Below are positions 48,615-56,916 of a stretch of DNA of 64,000 nt, one piece after another. Numbering within the stretch: the first letter of the stretch is position 1; each line of letters begins with the position of its first letter. The notes beneath the pieces were generated by a model that worked only from the letters and a program-made list of their open reading frames with translations, ran no database searches and had not been told where the DNA came from. This DNA is from Quadrisphaera setariae. Lineage in GTDB: Bacteria; Actinomycetota; Actinomycetes; Actinomycetales; Quadrisphaeraceae. Made by a program: the position numbers and the translations under genes. The DNA lies in NCBI RefSeq assembly GCF_008041935.1, contig NZ_VKAC01000004.1, positions 1 through 64,000 of the forward strand, given 5' to 3'.

Positions 48615-49228
48615 GCCGCGGTTCCCGACGCCTGCGCGGCCGGGCGCTCGCCCTGCTGGCCGGTGCCCTCCTCGTGCTGCTGCCCGCGCTGCCCGCGCAG
48701 GCGCACGACCGTCTCGAGGCGTCCTCGCCCGCGGACGGCAGCACGGTCCCGACCGCGCCGTCCGCAGTGGTGCTGACCTTCAACGCTCCCGCCATCGCGC
48801 TCGGCTCGAAGGTGGTGGTCACCGGACCGGACGGGGCCGTCGTGTCCGAGGGGGACGCGCAGTTCGTCGACACCGCCGTGACGCAGCAGCTGGCCGGTGA
48901 CCTCCCCGCCGGGCAGTACCGCGTCGAGTGGCGCGTCACCTCCTCCGACGGCCACCCCGTCTCCGGGACCTTCGCGTACACGGCCTCCGCCCCGGCCGCG
49001 GGCAGCACCACCGCGAGCCCGTCGGGCACCCCGTCAGCGACCGAGTCGTCCACCCCGTCGGCCGCGGGGTCGGCGACTCCGTCGGAGGCGGCCTCCTCAC
49101 CGGCAGGCCCGGTGCCGGATCCGTCGTCGACCTCCTCCGGGGCGCCGGCGTGGCTCGTGGCCGGCGGAGCCGTGGTGGCGCTCGCCGTGGTGGCGGCCGT
49201 GGCCGCTGCCGTCCTGCGCCGCCGCTGA
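48611..49228 (+). CDS. copC: CopC-domain copper-resistance protein
   Basis: A 205-aa CopC protein with a signal peptide ending PALPAQAHDRLEASSPADGS; the mature His is the conserved Cu(II) ligand. The domain contains APSAVVLTFNAPAIALGSKV and YRVEWRVTSSDGHPVSGTFA (the second His, DGHP). A Ser/Thr/Pro linker and a C-terminal helix anchor it. GTG 48611 overlaps the ycnI stop as GTGA, so production is coupled. Confidence 0.92.
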   Translation: MSRGSRRLRGRALALLAGALLVLLPALPAQAHDRLEASSPADGSTVPTAPSAVVLTFNAPAIALGSKVVVTGPDGAVVSEGDAQFVDTAVTQQLAGDLPAGQYRVEWRVTSSDGHPVSGTFAYTASAPAAGSTTASPSGTPSATESSTPSAAGSATPSEAASSPAGPVPDPSSTSSGAPAWLVAGGAVVALAVVAAVAAAVLRRR

Positions 49229-49254
49229 CTCGGAGGCTCTGTCAGGTGGAGCAG

Positions 49255-49302
49255 CAGCGCCAGGTCGTGGAGGCCGGATCCGGCCTCCACGACCTGGCGC
49301 TG
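49255..49302. terminator. 48-bp perfect palindrome after copC
   Basis: The left half 49255-49278 (CAGCGCCAGGTCGTGGAGGC, CGGA) is an exact complement of 49279-49302, centred on a GGATCC. It lies 26 bp after the copC stop and before the convergent ArsR gene, as a bidirectional terminator. Confidence 0.85.
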
Positions 49303-49340
49303 AGCGTGGACCTGGGACTGCGGTGACCGACGTCCGCGCG

Positions 49341-49380
49341 GGTCAGCGCCGGTCAGCGCCGGTGAGCGCCGGTGAGCGCC
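49341..49380. repeat. Four 10-bp tandem repeats
   Basis: GGTCAGCGCC (twice) then GGTGAGCGCC (twice) occupy 49341-49380, directly before the ArsR stop codon. They are non-coding on both strands; too short and unspaced for CRISPR. Confidence 0.85.
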
Positions 49381-49382
49381 CG

Positions 49383-49721
49383 TCAGTGCTCGGGGTGCAG
49401 CGCGGAGTGCGACGCGCCCAGCTGGTGCAGCAGCTCGTGGGCGGTGTCGTCTGCGAGGTGCCACCGGCTGAGGCGCCCGTCCCGCACGCGGTCCGCCAGG
49501 CCGCACGCGCGCAGCGCCGCCAGGGCCTGCGTGGTCGTGTTCGGCGACTGCCCGGTCGCCGCCGCCAGCGCCTTCACCGGCGAGCCGGGAGCGGCGTGGA
49601 TCGCCACGAGCAGCTCCAGCCGGGTCGGGTCGGACAGGGCCGCGAAGCGGGCGAGCGCCTGCTGCAGCCCCGGGCGCGCCGCGGCGACCGCGTCACGCGC
49701 TGTGACCTCCAGCGGGTCCAC
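49383..49721 (-). CDS. ArsR-family metalloregulator
   Basis: A 112-aa ArsR/SmtB repressor: LARFAALSDPTRLELLVAIH, LAAATGQSPNTTTQALAALR and LADRVRDGRLSRWHLADDTA. The C-terminal tail (HELLHQLGASHSALHPEH) is His-rich, suggesting a nickel/cobalt site similar to NmtR/KmtR. GTG 49721 gives the usual length; the longer open frame would cross the divergent NiCoT promoter. Divergence from a nickel/cobalt permease supports the assignment. Confidence 0.9.
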   Translation of the reverse strand: MDPLEVTARDAVAAARPGLQQALARFAALSDPTRLELLVAIHAAPGSPVKALAAATGQSPNTTTQALAALRACGLADRVRDGRLSRWHLADDTAHELLHQLGASHSALHPEH

Positions 49722-49768
49722 CGCCGCCCCTTCCCGCTCCGCCCTGGCTGCCCCGACGTCATGTGTCT

Positions 49769-49789
49769 GCCCGCACACTTGTGACGGGC
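49769..49789. promoter_or_regulatory. Probable ArsR operator overlapping the NiCoT promoter
   Basis: GCCCGCACACTTGTGACGGG plus C forms an imperfect dyad (GCCCG-CACA / TGTG-A-CGGGC). It covers the -35 region of a promoter whose -10, TAGCAT (49800-49805), lies 7 nt before ATG 49813. Confidence 0.55.
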
Positions 49790-49812
49790 CTCCAGCACTT
49801 AGCATCCCGCCC

Positions 49813-50874
49813 ATGGGCACCGCCACCACCGCCGGGCGGCACCCGCTGCTCACCAGCCACGGGCGGGCGGCGCTGCCGTTCCGCCGTCGCGTGGGCGCGG
49901 CGTTCGCCGTCGTCGCCGGCCTGCACCTGGTGGGGCTGGGCCTGCTCTCGCTGGGCGTCCTCGCCGGGGGCGCGGGCGCCGTCACGGTGGGGCTCGCGGC
50001 CGTGGCCTACCTGCGGGGGCTGGTGCACTCCTTCGACTTCGACCACATCTCGATGATCGACAACAGCACCCGGAAGTTCGTCGCCGAGGGGCGCAGCCCC
50101 GCATCGGTGGGCCTGGCGTTCTCCCTCGGCCACTCCACGGTGGTGGTGCTCACCGGAGTGCTCGTGATCGCCGGGGCCGGCTTCGTCCGCACCGCGCTCG
50201 ACGAGTCCTCCAGGGCCGCGCGCGTGCTCGGCGTCATCGGCGTGAGCGTCTCCGGGCTGTACCTCGTGCTCGTCGCCGTGGCGAACCTCGCGACGTTCTG
50301 CCAGGCTTGGAGGCTGCGCCGCGCGCTGCGGCGAGACCCCGGCATGCACGTCCCGCCGCAGGCCCTCACCCCGCGCGGACCCGCTGCGGTGGTGATGACC
50401 GCGCCGCTGCGCCGCGTCCGCCACCCCTGGCACGTCTACGTGGTGGGCTTCCTGTTCTCCCTCGGGTTCGACACGTCCAGCCAGATCGGCGTCCTCGTGC
50501 TCACGGCGGGCGCCGCACTGGCCGGAGCCCCGGTCGTGGCCCTGCTCTGCCTGCCGGTGCTCTTCACCGCGGCCATGACCCTGGGTGACACCGCCAACGG
50601 CCTCATGATGGTGCGGATGTACAGCGCGGCCCAGGAGGACCCGGCCCGCAAGATCACCTACAACCTCGTCATCACCGGCGTCGGCATCCTCTCGGGCCTG
50701 CTCGTGGGCGCCCTGGCCGCGGCGACGCTGCTCAGCGAGCAGCTGGGCGTCACCGGCGGCGTGGTGGGCGCCCTGACCGCGCTCGACACCGAGCACGCCG
50801 GGTACGTGCTGGCGGGCTTCTTCGCGGTGGTGTTCGTGGTCTCGGGCGTCGTCTGGAAGCGTTCGCGGGCGTGA
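49813..50874 (+). CDS. NiCoT-family nickel/cobalt permease
   Basis: A 353-aa HoxN/NixA-type permease. The signature in helix II is GLVHSFDFDHISMIDNSTRK (HxxxxDH). Further matches are LGHSTVVVLTGVLVIAG, FLFSLGFDTSSQIGVLVL and FTAAMTLGDTANGLMMVRMY. It imports Ni2+ or Co2+, for urease, hydrogenase, superoxide dismutase or cobalamin use. ATG 49813 is leaderless. The HAD gene overlaps its stop by 4 bp. Confidence 0.93.
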   Translation: MGTATTAGRHPLLTSHGRAALPFRRRVGAAFAVVAGLHLVGLGLLSLGVLAGGAGAVTVGLAAVAYLRGLVHSFDFDHISMIDNSTRKFVAEGRSPASVGLAFSLGHSTVVVLTGVLVIAGAGFVRTALDESSRAARVLGVIGVSVSGLYLVLVAVANLATFCQAWRLRRALRRDPGMHVPPQALTPRGPAAVVMTAPLRRVRHPWHVYVVGFLFSLGFDTSSQIGVLVLTAGAALAGAPVVALLCLPVLFTAAMTLGDTANGLMMVRMYSAAQEDPARKITYNLVITGVGILSGLLVGALAAATLLSEQLGVTGGVVGALTALDTEHAGYVLAGFFAVVFVVSGVVWKRSRA

Positions 50875-51593
50875 CGCACCAGCCCGACCCCCCGAGCGAC
50901 CTGCCGTACGACGCGGTCCTGTTCGACTGCGACGGGGTCCTCGTCGACTCCGAGCCCATCACCAACGAGGTGCTGCGCCTCATGCTGGCCGACCTCGGCT
51001 GGGACATGACGCCGCAGGAGTGCCTGCGCCGCTTCGTCGGGCGAGCCGTGGCCGACCAGGCCGACGCCATCGAGGAGCGCACGGGAGTGCGCATCACCCA
51101 GGCGTGGGTCGAGGAGTTCCGGCGGCGCCGCAGCGCGGAGCTGGCGGTGCGGGTGCAGGCCGTCGAGGGGGTGGCCGACGCCCTGGCCGCCGTCGCCGCC
51201 GCCTACGGGGGCCGGGTGGCGTGCGCCTCCGGCGCTGACCGCGCCAAGGTGCAGATGCAGCTGGACGTGACCGGCCTGGCCGCACCCTTCGGCGACCGGG
51301 TGTTCAGCGGCGTGGAGCTGCCCCGCAGCAAGCCCGCTCCCGACGTGTACCTCCAGGCCGCCAGCGCGCTGGGCGTCGACCCCCGCCGCTGCGCCGTGGT
51401 CGAGGACTCCCCGGCCGGGGTCACCGCGGGAGCGGCCGCGGGGGCGGTCGTGCTGGGGTACTGCCCGGGCGGGCCGGCGAGCAGCACCCCGGACGCCCTC
51501 GCGGCGGTGGGCGCGGCCACCGCGTTCACGTCCATGGACCAGCTGCCGGCCCTGCTCGGCGTCTCGCCGCGGTCGGTGGCCCCGGGCGCATGA
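50871..51593 (+). CDS. HAD-superfamily phosphatase/phosphomutase
   Basis: A 240-aa HAD subfamily IA enzyme: motif I AVLFDCDGVLVDSEPITNEV (DxDG), motif II ACASGADRAKV, motif III SKPAPDVYLQAASALGV and motif IV CAVVEDSPAGVTAGAAAGA. It resembles beta-phosphoglucomutase/YieH-like phosphatases of sugar phosphates. GTG 50871 overlaps the NiCoT stop; functional connection to nickel is not evident. Confidence 0.9.
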   Translation: MTHQPDPPSDLPYDAVLFDCDGVLVDSEPITNEVLRLMLADLGWDMTPQECLRRFVGRAVADQADAIEERTGVRITQAWVEEFRRRRSAELAVRVQAVEGVADALAAVAAAYGGRVACASGADRAKVQMQLDVTGLAAPFGDRVFSGVELPRSKPAPDVYLQAASALGVDPRRCAVVEDSPAGVTAGAAAGAVVLGYCPGGPASSTPDALAAVGAATAFTSMDQLPALLGVSPRSVAPGA

Positions 51594-51689
51594 TGCGGCA
51601 CGGACGGCGCCGCGCGGCGGCGCCGCGCCGGAAGTCGACCGTCGAGTTCTCCGAGATGGCGGACACAGCGCTGCGGCTGCCGCAGACTG

Positions 51690-53888
51690 GTGCCCGTGGC
51701 GGGGCAGACCGAAGGCAGCGGTGAGCGTCGGCGTGCGTTGGACGCCGAGCGCGCCGGCTCAGGACGGCGGGTCGCCGGCCACGTCGCGCCCGTCCTCCCG
51801 GTCGACTCCGCGCCCCCGGCTGCGCTGAGCCCGGAGTCGAGCCCCGCGTCGAGCCCGGCGCCGGCCGCCGCGGCCCGGGACCCGTTCACCACGCCGCCCG
51901 CTGGTGCGCCGGTCGTCCGGCCCGCGACCGGCGCCCACGCCAGCGCCAGCGCTCCCACGCCGCCGCTGGGAACCCCCCTGCCCAGCCGCCGCGACCGCGT
52001 CGCGCTGCGCCGCCCCACGGCCCTGGACGAGGCCGCCGTGCAGGCCTCCGACACCGCCGCCTGGCGCACCTCGCCGGCCCTGGAGGACCCCCGCACCGCC
52101 AGCGCCATCGCCCGGCCCTCGCCGCTCACGCACGCGCTGGCCCGCACGCTGACCGAGCACCTCGAGTCGCTGACGCCGCCCGCCGGCCTCTCCTCGACCC
52201 CGCCGCCGGCCTCGTCGACGACTGCGCCGTCCTCGCGCTCCGCAGGTGCGCTGCGCGAGGCGCCGTCGGTGTACGTGCCCCGGCGTCGTCCCGCCCCCGC
52301 CGTCTCCGGCCCCCTCCCCGTGGTCAGCGCGACGACGACGCCCGCCGAGTCCCGCCGCGAGCCGTCCTGGACGACCGAGCCCGTCGCGCCCCGCAGGTCG
52401 CAGCGTCCGGAGCCGCGCTCTCCGTTCACCTCCGCCCCCCTCGGTGCCAGTCCCCTCGGTGCTGGTCCGCTCGGTGCCGGCACGGACGGCGCCAGCCCCT
52501 TCGCCTCGGCCCCCGCCGCACCCCGCTGGTCCGGTGACCACAGCGAGCCCGAACTGCCTCCGCCCCCGCCCGCCGCGGAGGTCGAGGCCGCCGCCCGGGC
52601 GCGGGCCGCGCGGTTCTCCACCGCCCCGGTGCCGCCGCCGATGCCGGACCGGGTCAGCCCTGACCCGGCCGGCCGCACGTCCCTGGTGGTCCCCGGGCTG
52701 CCCACGACCGGCCTCCCCTCCTCGGCGGCACCCGCCGCCGGCGCCTCCGCTCCGTCGGGAACGGCCTCCTCGGGCCTGCCCACGACGGGCCTCCCGCCGG
52801 TGTCCGGGCCGACCGCCGCCCTGACCGCCGCCGACCTCGCGGTGCTGCGGGCTGTCACCGCCGACCGCACCGGTGCCACTCCCGCCGCGCCCGCCGCCCC
52901 CGCGGCCAGCTCGAGCGCCAGCAGGACCGCGAGCACGACGGCGCTGCCGTCCGAGCCCCGCCACGGCCGGCCGTCCCGCTCCTCCGCCCCCCGGACCGAC
53001 CGCACCGCGCGCACCGGTCGCGCCGCGGGCCGCTCGGCGGGCCGCGGTGACCGCCAGGCCGCCGCTGAGGCCCCCACCACGTCGACCCCCTCGACGGACC
53101 CGCGCAGCGCAGACGGCGCAGCCAGCGCGGCCAGCGCCGGTCGCGGGGCCGCCAGGAGCGGCGGGAGCACCCGACCGCCGTCGCGCCCCGGTGCCCGTCC
53201 CGCTGCGGGCGGCCGCCGCTGGCACCAGCGCCGCGCCCTCGGGCTGCCGGTGGGCGTGCTGGCCGCAGCCGTCGCGCTGGCGGCTACCGTCGTCGTCGGC
53301 GTCGCCTCCAGCGGCACCGGTCACGACTTCGCCGCGGCGCTGACCTCCAGCAGCACCACCGACACCCCCGGCACGGCCACGCCCCCCGCTGCCTCTCCGG
53401 CCGTCGACGACGCGGCGAGCGCGGCGGCGAAGAGCACCGAGGAAACCGCGAAGGCGGCCGACGGCGCAGACAGCGCGGCCGGAGCCGCCGCTCCCGCCGC
53501 GGGGGAGCAGCAGAAGACCGCCGCCGAGCCGCCCGCCTCCTCCGCGCCCGCCGCGGCGGCCTCAGCGCCGGCCGCTGAGCCGCGCACCGCTCCGCTGGGC
53601 GACGTCACGTACGAGGGCTTCGGCACCGCGAAGAACACCTACGTCGAGCTCGGCACCAAGGACTCCCGCGAGGTCCACCAGGACCTCGGCGCCACGTTCA
53701 CCAAGGCGGTGCCGGACTCCAAGGGCTGGCCCGGCTGGTACGTCGCGGTGAGCTCGCTGGGGCAGAAGAGCGACGGCAGCGTCGGTTGCCGCATCAAGGA
53801 CGCCGACGGCACGGTCCTCGTCGAGCAGAAGTCCGACGAGGGCAAGCTGGTCATGTGCACCCTCGGGCTGCCGGCCGGCGTGAACTAG
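51690..53888 (+). CDS. Large disordered membrane protein with an MmpS-like C-terminal domain
   Basis: A 732-aa protein. Residues 1-~525 are low-complexity Pro/Ala/Ser/Arg-rich sequence with repeats (PLGAS/PLGAG at 250-264; GLPTTGLPP). A transmembrane helix (GVLAAAVALAATVVVGVASS) follows at ~530-550, then a Ser/Thr/Ala linker. The last ~95 residues form a folded domain, VTYEGFGTAKNTYVELGTKD, with GCRIKDADG and VMCTLG Cys residues, like MmpS-type domains. Not a known gene. It may anchor to the envelope. GTG 51690 or 51696 is the start. Confidence 0.7.
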   Translation: MPVAGQTEGSGERRRALDAERAGSGRRVAGHVAPVLPVDSAPPAALSPESSPASSPAPAAAARDPFTTPPAGAPVVRPATGAHASASAPTPPLGTPLPSRRDRVALRRPTALDEAAVQASDTAAWRTSPALEDPRTASAIARPSPLTHALARTLTEHLESLTPPAGLSSTPPPASSTTAPSSRSAGALREAPSVYVPRRRPAPAVSGPLPVVSATTTPAESRREPSWTTEPVAPRRSQRPEPRSPFTSAPLGASPLGAGPLGAGTDGASPFASAPAAPRWSGDHSEPELPPPPPAAEVEAAARARAARFSTAPVPPPMPDRVSPDPAGRTSLVVPGLPTTGLPSSAAPAAGASAPSGTASSGLPTTGLPPVSGPTAALTAADLAVLRAVTADRTGATPAAPAAPAASSSASRTASTTALPSEPRHGRPSRSSAPRTDRTARTGRAAGRSAGRGDRQAAAEAPTTSTPSTDPRSADGAASAASAGRGAARSGGSTRPPSRPGARPAAGGRRWHQRRALGLPVGVLAAAVALAATVVVGVASSGTGHDFAAALTSSSTTDTPGTATPPAASPAVDDAASAAAKSTEETAKAADGADSAAGAAAPAAGEQQKTAAEPPASSAPAAAASAPAAEPRTAPLGDVTYEGFGTAKNTYVELGTKDSREVHQDLGATFTKAVPDSKGWPGWYVAVSSLGQKSDGSVGCRIKDADGTVLVEQKSDEGKLVMCTLGLPAGVN
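52437..52481 (+). repeat. Three 15-bp tandem repeats encoding PLGA(S/G)
   Basis: CCCCTCGGTGCCAGT (52437-52451) and two diverged units (52452-52466, 52467-52481) encode PLGAS-PLGAG-PLGAG in the disordered region of the 732-aa protein. Confidence 0.85.
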
Positions 53889-53926
53889 CCGCGGGCGAGC
53901 CCCCGCGCGGTGCGTACGGTGGGGCG

Positions 53927-55276
53927 ATGAGCTCCACCCCGGACCCTCAGGACGAGGTCGTCAGCATCTGCCGCGACCTGCTGCGCATCGACACCACCAA
54001 CCCCGGAGACGGCTCGGGCCCCGGTGAGCGGGCCGCTGCGGAGCTGGTGGCGGAGCTGCTGGCCGAGGTGGGCCTGGAGCCGCAGCTCTTCGAGAGCGAG
54101 CCGGGCCGGGCCAGCGTCGTCGTGAGGGTCGAGGGGGACCCCGACGGCACGCGCGAGCGGGGGGCGCTGCTGCTGCACGGGCACCTCGACGTCGTCCCCG
54201 CCCGCGCGGAGGACTGGACCGTCCACCCGTTCTCGGGAGAGGTCACCACCGAGACCACCTCAGACCCGGAGTCGCCCGAGCAGGAGTTCCTGTGGGGCCG
54301 CGGCGCGGTGGACATGAAGGACATGGACGCGATGCTCCTGGCGGTGGTGCGCGACCTCGTGCGCCGCGGCGAGCGGCCTCCGCGCGACCTCGTGCTGGCG
54401 TTCATGGCTGACGAGGAGGCCGGCGGCGTGCAGGGCGCGCACTGGCTGGTCGACCACCACCCCGGCCTGTTCGAGGGCGTCACCGCGGCGGTCAGCGAGG
54501 TCGGCGGGTTCTCCACCCAGATCGGTGGTCAGCGCGCCTACCTGCTGCAGACGGCCGAGAAGGGCATCGCGTGGCTGCGGCTGGTGGCGCACGGCCGCGC
54601 CGGCCACGGCAGCCAGGTCAACACCGACAACGCCGTCACCCGGCTGTGCGAGGCGGTGGCCCGCATCGGCGCCCACCCGTGGCCGGTGGAGGTCACCCCG
54701 ACCGTGCGGGCCTTCCTCGACGGCGTCACCGACATCACCGGCGTCGCGTTCGACCCGGACGACCCCTCCGCTCTGCTCGACCAGCTCGGCACGACGGCGC
54801 GCTGGGTCGGCGCGACCCTGCGCGACACGGCCAACCCCACGCTGCTGGAGGCCGGGTACAAGCACAACGTCATCCCCGGCACCGCCACGGCGCTGGTCGA
54901 CTGCCGCTTCCTGCCCGGTCACGAGGAGCGCCTCGTGCAGACCGTCAGGGAGCTCGCGGGGGAGTTCGTCGAGGTCCAGGACGTGCACCGCGACGTCGCG
55001 CTGGAGACGCCCTACGACGTGCCCCTGGTCGACCGGATGGTCGAGGCGCTGCTCGCCGAGGACCCGTCCGCCCGCGTGCTGCCCTACTGCCTGTCGGGGG
55101 GCACGGACAACAAGTCCTTCAGCCAGCTGGGCATCCCCGGCTACGGCTTCGCGCCGCTGCGCCTGCCCGCGGACCTCGACTTCGCGGGCCTGTTCCACGG
55201 CGTCGACGAGCGCGTGCCGCTGGACGCGCTGCGCTTCGGCACGCGCGTCCTGCAGCGCTTCGTGGCCAGCTCCTGA
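53927..55276 (+). CDS. M20-family zinc peptidase/deacylase
   Basis: A 449-aa M20 amidohydrolase (dipeptidase/ArgE/DapE-like group). Metal and catalytic motifs are LLLHGHLDVVPARAEDW, FLWGRGAVDMKDMDAMLLAV (GRG-D-MK), AFMADEEAGG (catalytic EE) and the C-terminal HGVDERVPL. It is the first gene of the conserved actinobacterial mshC-linked block. Start ATG 53927 follows TACGGT by 6 nt (leaderless). Substrate cannot be assigned. Confidence 0.92.
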   Translation: MSSTPDPQDEVVSICRDLLRIDTTNPGDGSGPGERAAAELVAELLAEVGLEPQLFESEPGRASVVVRVEGDPDGTRERGALLLHGHLDVVPARAEDWTVHPFSGEVTTETTSDPESPEQEFLWGRGAVDMKDMDAMLLAVVRDLVRRGERPPRDLVLAFMADEEAGGVQGAHWLVDHHPGLFEGVTAAVSEVGGFSTQIGGQRAYLLQTAEKGIAWLRLVAHGRAGHGSQVNTDNAVTRLCEAVARIGAHPWPVEVTPTVRAFLDGVTDITGVAFDPDDPSALLDQLGTTARWVGATLRDTANPTLLEAGYKHNVIPGTATALVDCRFLPGHEERLVQTVRELAGEFVEVQDVHRDVALETPYDVPLVDRMVEALLAEDPSARVLPYCLSGGTDNKSFSQLGIPGYGFAPLRLPADLDFAGLFHGVDERVPLDALRFGTRVLQRFVASS

Positions 55277-55292
55277 CCGCCGGCCCAGCTCC

Positions 55293-55529
55293 TCAGCTGG
55301 GACGGACCACTCTGACGATGCGCCGCCTCAGCTGCACCTGGCGCCGCCCGCCCAGGTAGAGGCGCACCCGCGACAGCTCCCAGTGCCCGTGCTCGGCGGC
55401 CTCCGTGAGGAGCCGCCGCGCCTCGCTGCGGGAGGTGTCGCGGGACAGCGTGATCGTGCGGTACTCGTACTCGACGTCGGACCGGCCGGGGCGTCGGCCG
55501 CTGGTGCGGGGCGAAGGGATCTGCTCCAT
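55293..55529 (-). CDS. DUF5703 family protein
   Basis: A 78-aa basic protein of DUF5703: EYEYRTITLSRDTSRSEARR, LLTEAAEHGHWELSRVRLYL and GGRRQVQLRRRIVRVVR. The family is conserved in actinobacteria at this locus and has no known function. ATG 55529 is the start, divergent from the acidic protein gene by 36 bp. Confidence 0.88.
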   Translation of the reverse strand: MEQIPSPRTSGRRPGRSDVEYEYRTITLSRDTSRSEARRLLTEAAEHGHWELSRVRLYLGGRRQVQLRRRIVRVVRPS

Positions 55530-55565
55530 CGCCGTCCATGATGCCCACCCGCTACCGTTCGGGCC

Positions 55566-55877
55566 ATGGCGACCGATCCCCGCGCAGCTCTCGACCGACT
55601 CGTCGCTGCGCTGGAGTCCCACCTGGCAGCCGCCCAGCGGCGGCAGGGCGACGAAGACCCCGCGGTCGAGGCGGCCTACACCGCCCTGGCCGACGCGTTC
55701 GAGGTGTACGAGGAGTCCCTCTACACCGCGTACGAGGAGGTCACCCCGTTCGAGCTCTTCGACGAGGACGAGGACGGCCTCGACGACGACGAGGACGAGG
55801 ACGACGACCTCGACGACGACGCCCCCGAGGACGACGACGCCGACGGCCCCGCCGGCCCGGACGCCGTTCGGCGGTGA
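55566..55877 (+). CDS. Small acidic protein
   Basis: A 103-aa protein: an N-terminal helical hairpin (LDRLVAALESHLAAAQRRQG and ALADAFEVYEESLYTAYEEV) and an extremely Asp/Glu-rich tail of about 35 residues. It is conserved next to DUF5703 in actinobacteria; sometimes labelled primosome-related, without evidence visible here. ATG 55566 follows TACCGT by 7 nt (leaderless). Confidence 0.8.
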   Translation: MATDPRAALDRLVAALESHLAAAQRRQGDEDPAVEAAYTALADAFEVYEESLYTAYEEVTPFELFDEDEDGLDDDEDEDDDLDDDAPEDDDADGPAGPDAVRR

Positions 55878-55892
55878 GCCTGCCGCAGCGCC

Positions 55893-56828
55893 TCAGCCGG
55901 CGCTGAGCTCGTCGAGCACCGCGCGGATCTCCGCGGGGAGCTCCAGCTCGTCGGCCGCGAGGCTGCCGAGCAGCTGGCCCGGGGTGCGGGCGCCCACGAC
56001 GGCGCTCGCCACCCCGGGGTGGTCGCGCACCCACGCCAGGGCCACCTCCAGGGGAGCCACCCCCAGCCCGTCCGCGGCGGTGGCCACGGCCTGCGCCACC
56101 CGGCGCGACCCGGTGCCCAGGTAGGGCTGCACCCAGGCGGCGAGGTGCTCGGAGGCGGCCCGCGAGTCCGACGGCGTGGTCGAGCGGTACTTGCCCGTGA
56201 GCACCCCGCGCCCCAGCGGCGCCCACGCGAGCACACCGAGCCCGTGGTGGGCGGCAGCGGGAAGCACGTCGGCGTGGTCGCCGGCGAGGACGCTGAGCTC
56301 CACGCCCGCGGCGGCCAGCGGCTGGCCGGCGGCGCGCGCCGCGGCCGCGGCGGTGGCCAGCTGCCACCCCGCGTGGTCCCCGACGCCGGCGTAGCGGGCC
56401 CTGCCGCTGCTCAGGGCGCGGGCCTGGGCGGAGACGACCTCCTCTGGCGGGGTGCACCCGTCCCAGGCGTGCACCATCCACACGTCCACGTGGTCGGTGC
56501 CCAGGCGCGCCAGCGAGGCGTCCAGCCCGGCGAGCAGGGCGCGGGCGGAGGTGTCGGGGCCGGGGCGGCGGCCGCGGCCGGACTTCGTCACCAGCACCAC
56601 GTCCTCGCGCGGGACGACGTCGCCGAGGAGCTCACCGAGCAGCTGCTCGGCGGCGCCGCCGCCGTAGACGTCGGCGGTGTCGACGAGGCTGCCGCCGGCC
56701 TCCACGAAGGGCACGAGCAGGTCGCGCGCCTCGTGGGCGTCGGTCACGCCGTCACTGCCCCAACCCATGGTGCCGAGGCCGAGCGCCGAGACGCGCAGAC
56801 CCGACCTTCCGAGGGTGCGCTGCTCCAC
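55893..56828 (-). CDS. Aldo/keto reductase
   Basis: A 311-aa NADPH-dependent aldo/keto reductase: LGRSGLRVSALGLGTMGWGS, GGSLVDTADVYGGGAAEQLL (catalytic Asp/Tyr), EDVVLVTKSGRG (catalytic Lys) and SLARLGTDHVDVWMVHAWDG with His. The C-terminal cofactor segment is SAVVGARTPGQLLGSLAA. Start GTG 56828 follows TACGTT by 6 nt. Substrate unknown. Confidence 0.9.
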   Translation of the reverse strand: MEQRTLGRSGLRVSALGLGTMGWGSDGVTDAHEARDLLVPFVEAGGSLVDTADVYGGGAAEQLLGELLGDVVPREDVVLVTKSGRGRRPGPDTSARALLAGLDASLARLGTDHVDVWMVHAWDGCTPPEEVVSAQARALSSGRARYAGVGDHAGWQLATAAAAARAAGQPLAAAGVELSVLAGDHADVLPAAAHHGLGVLAWAPLGRGVLTGKYRSTTPSDSRAASEHLAAWVQPYLGTGSRRVAQAVATAADGLGVAPLEVALAWVRDHPGVASAVVGARTPGQLLGSLAADELELPAEIRAVLDELSAG

Positions 56829-56916
56829 CGCGGCAACGTACTTCAGGCCGGTGACGCTCCGTGGCGGCACGGGGCTCGCACCGCGACCGGCCGGCCACCC
56901 CCTAGGGTCGGCGCGC

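Noticed and set aside
49341-49380. Possible CRISPR array
   Set aside because: Units are 10 bp with no spacers, and there are no cas genes.
51203-53317. 704-codon antisense frame over the disordered protein gene
   Set aside because: Both strands are open because of extreme GC content. The forward frame ends in a folded domain and has a membrane helix, so it was preferred; the reverse frame has no domain.
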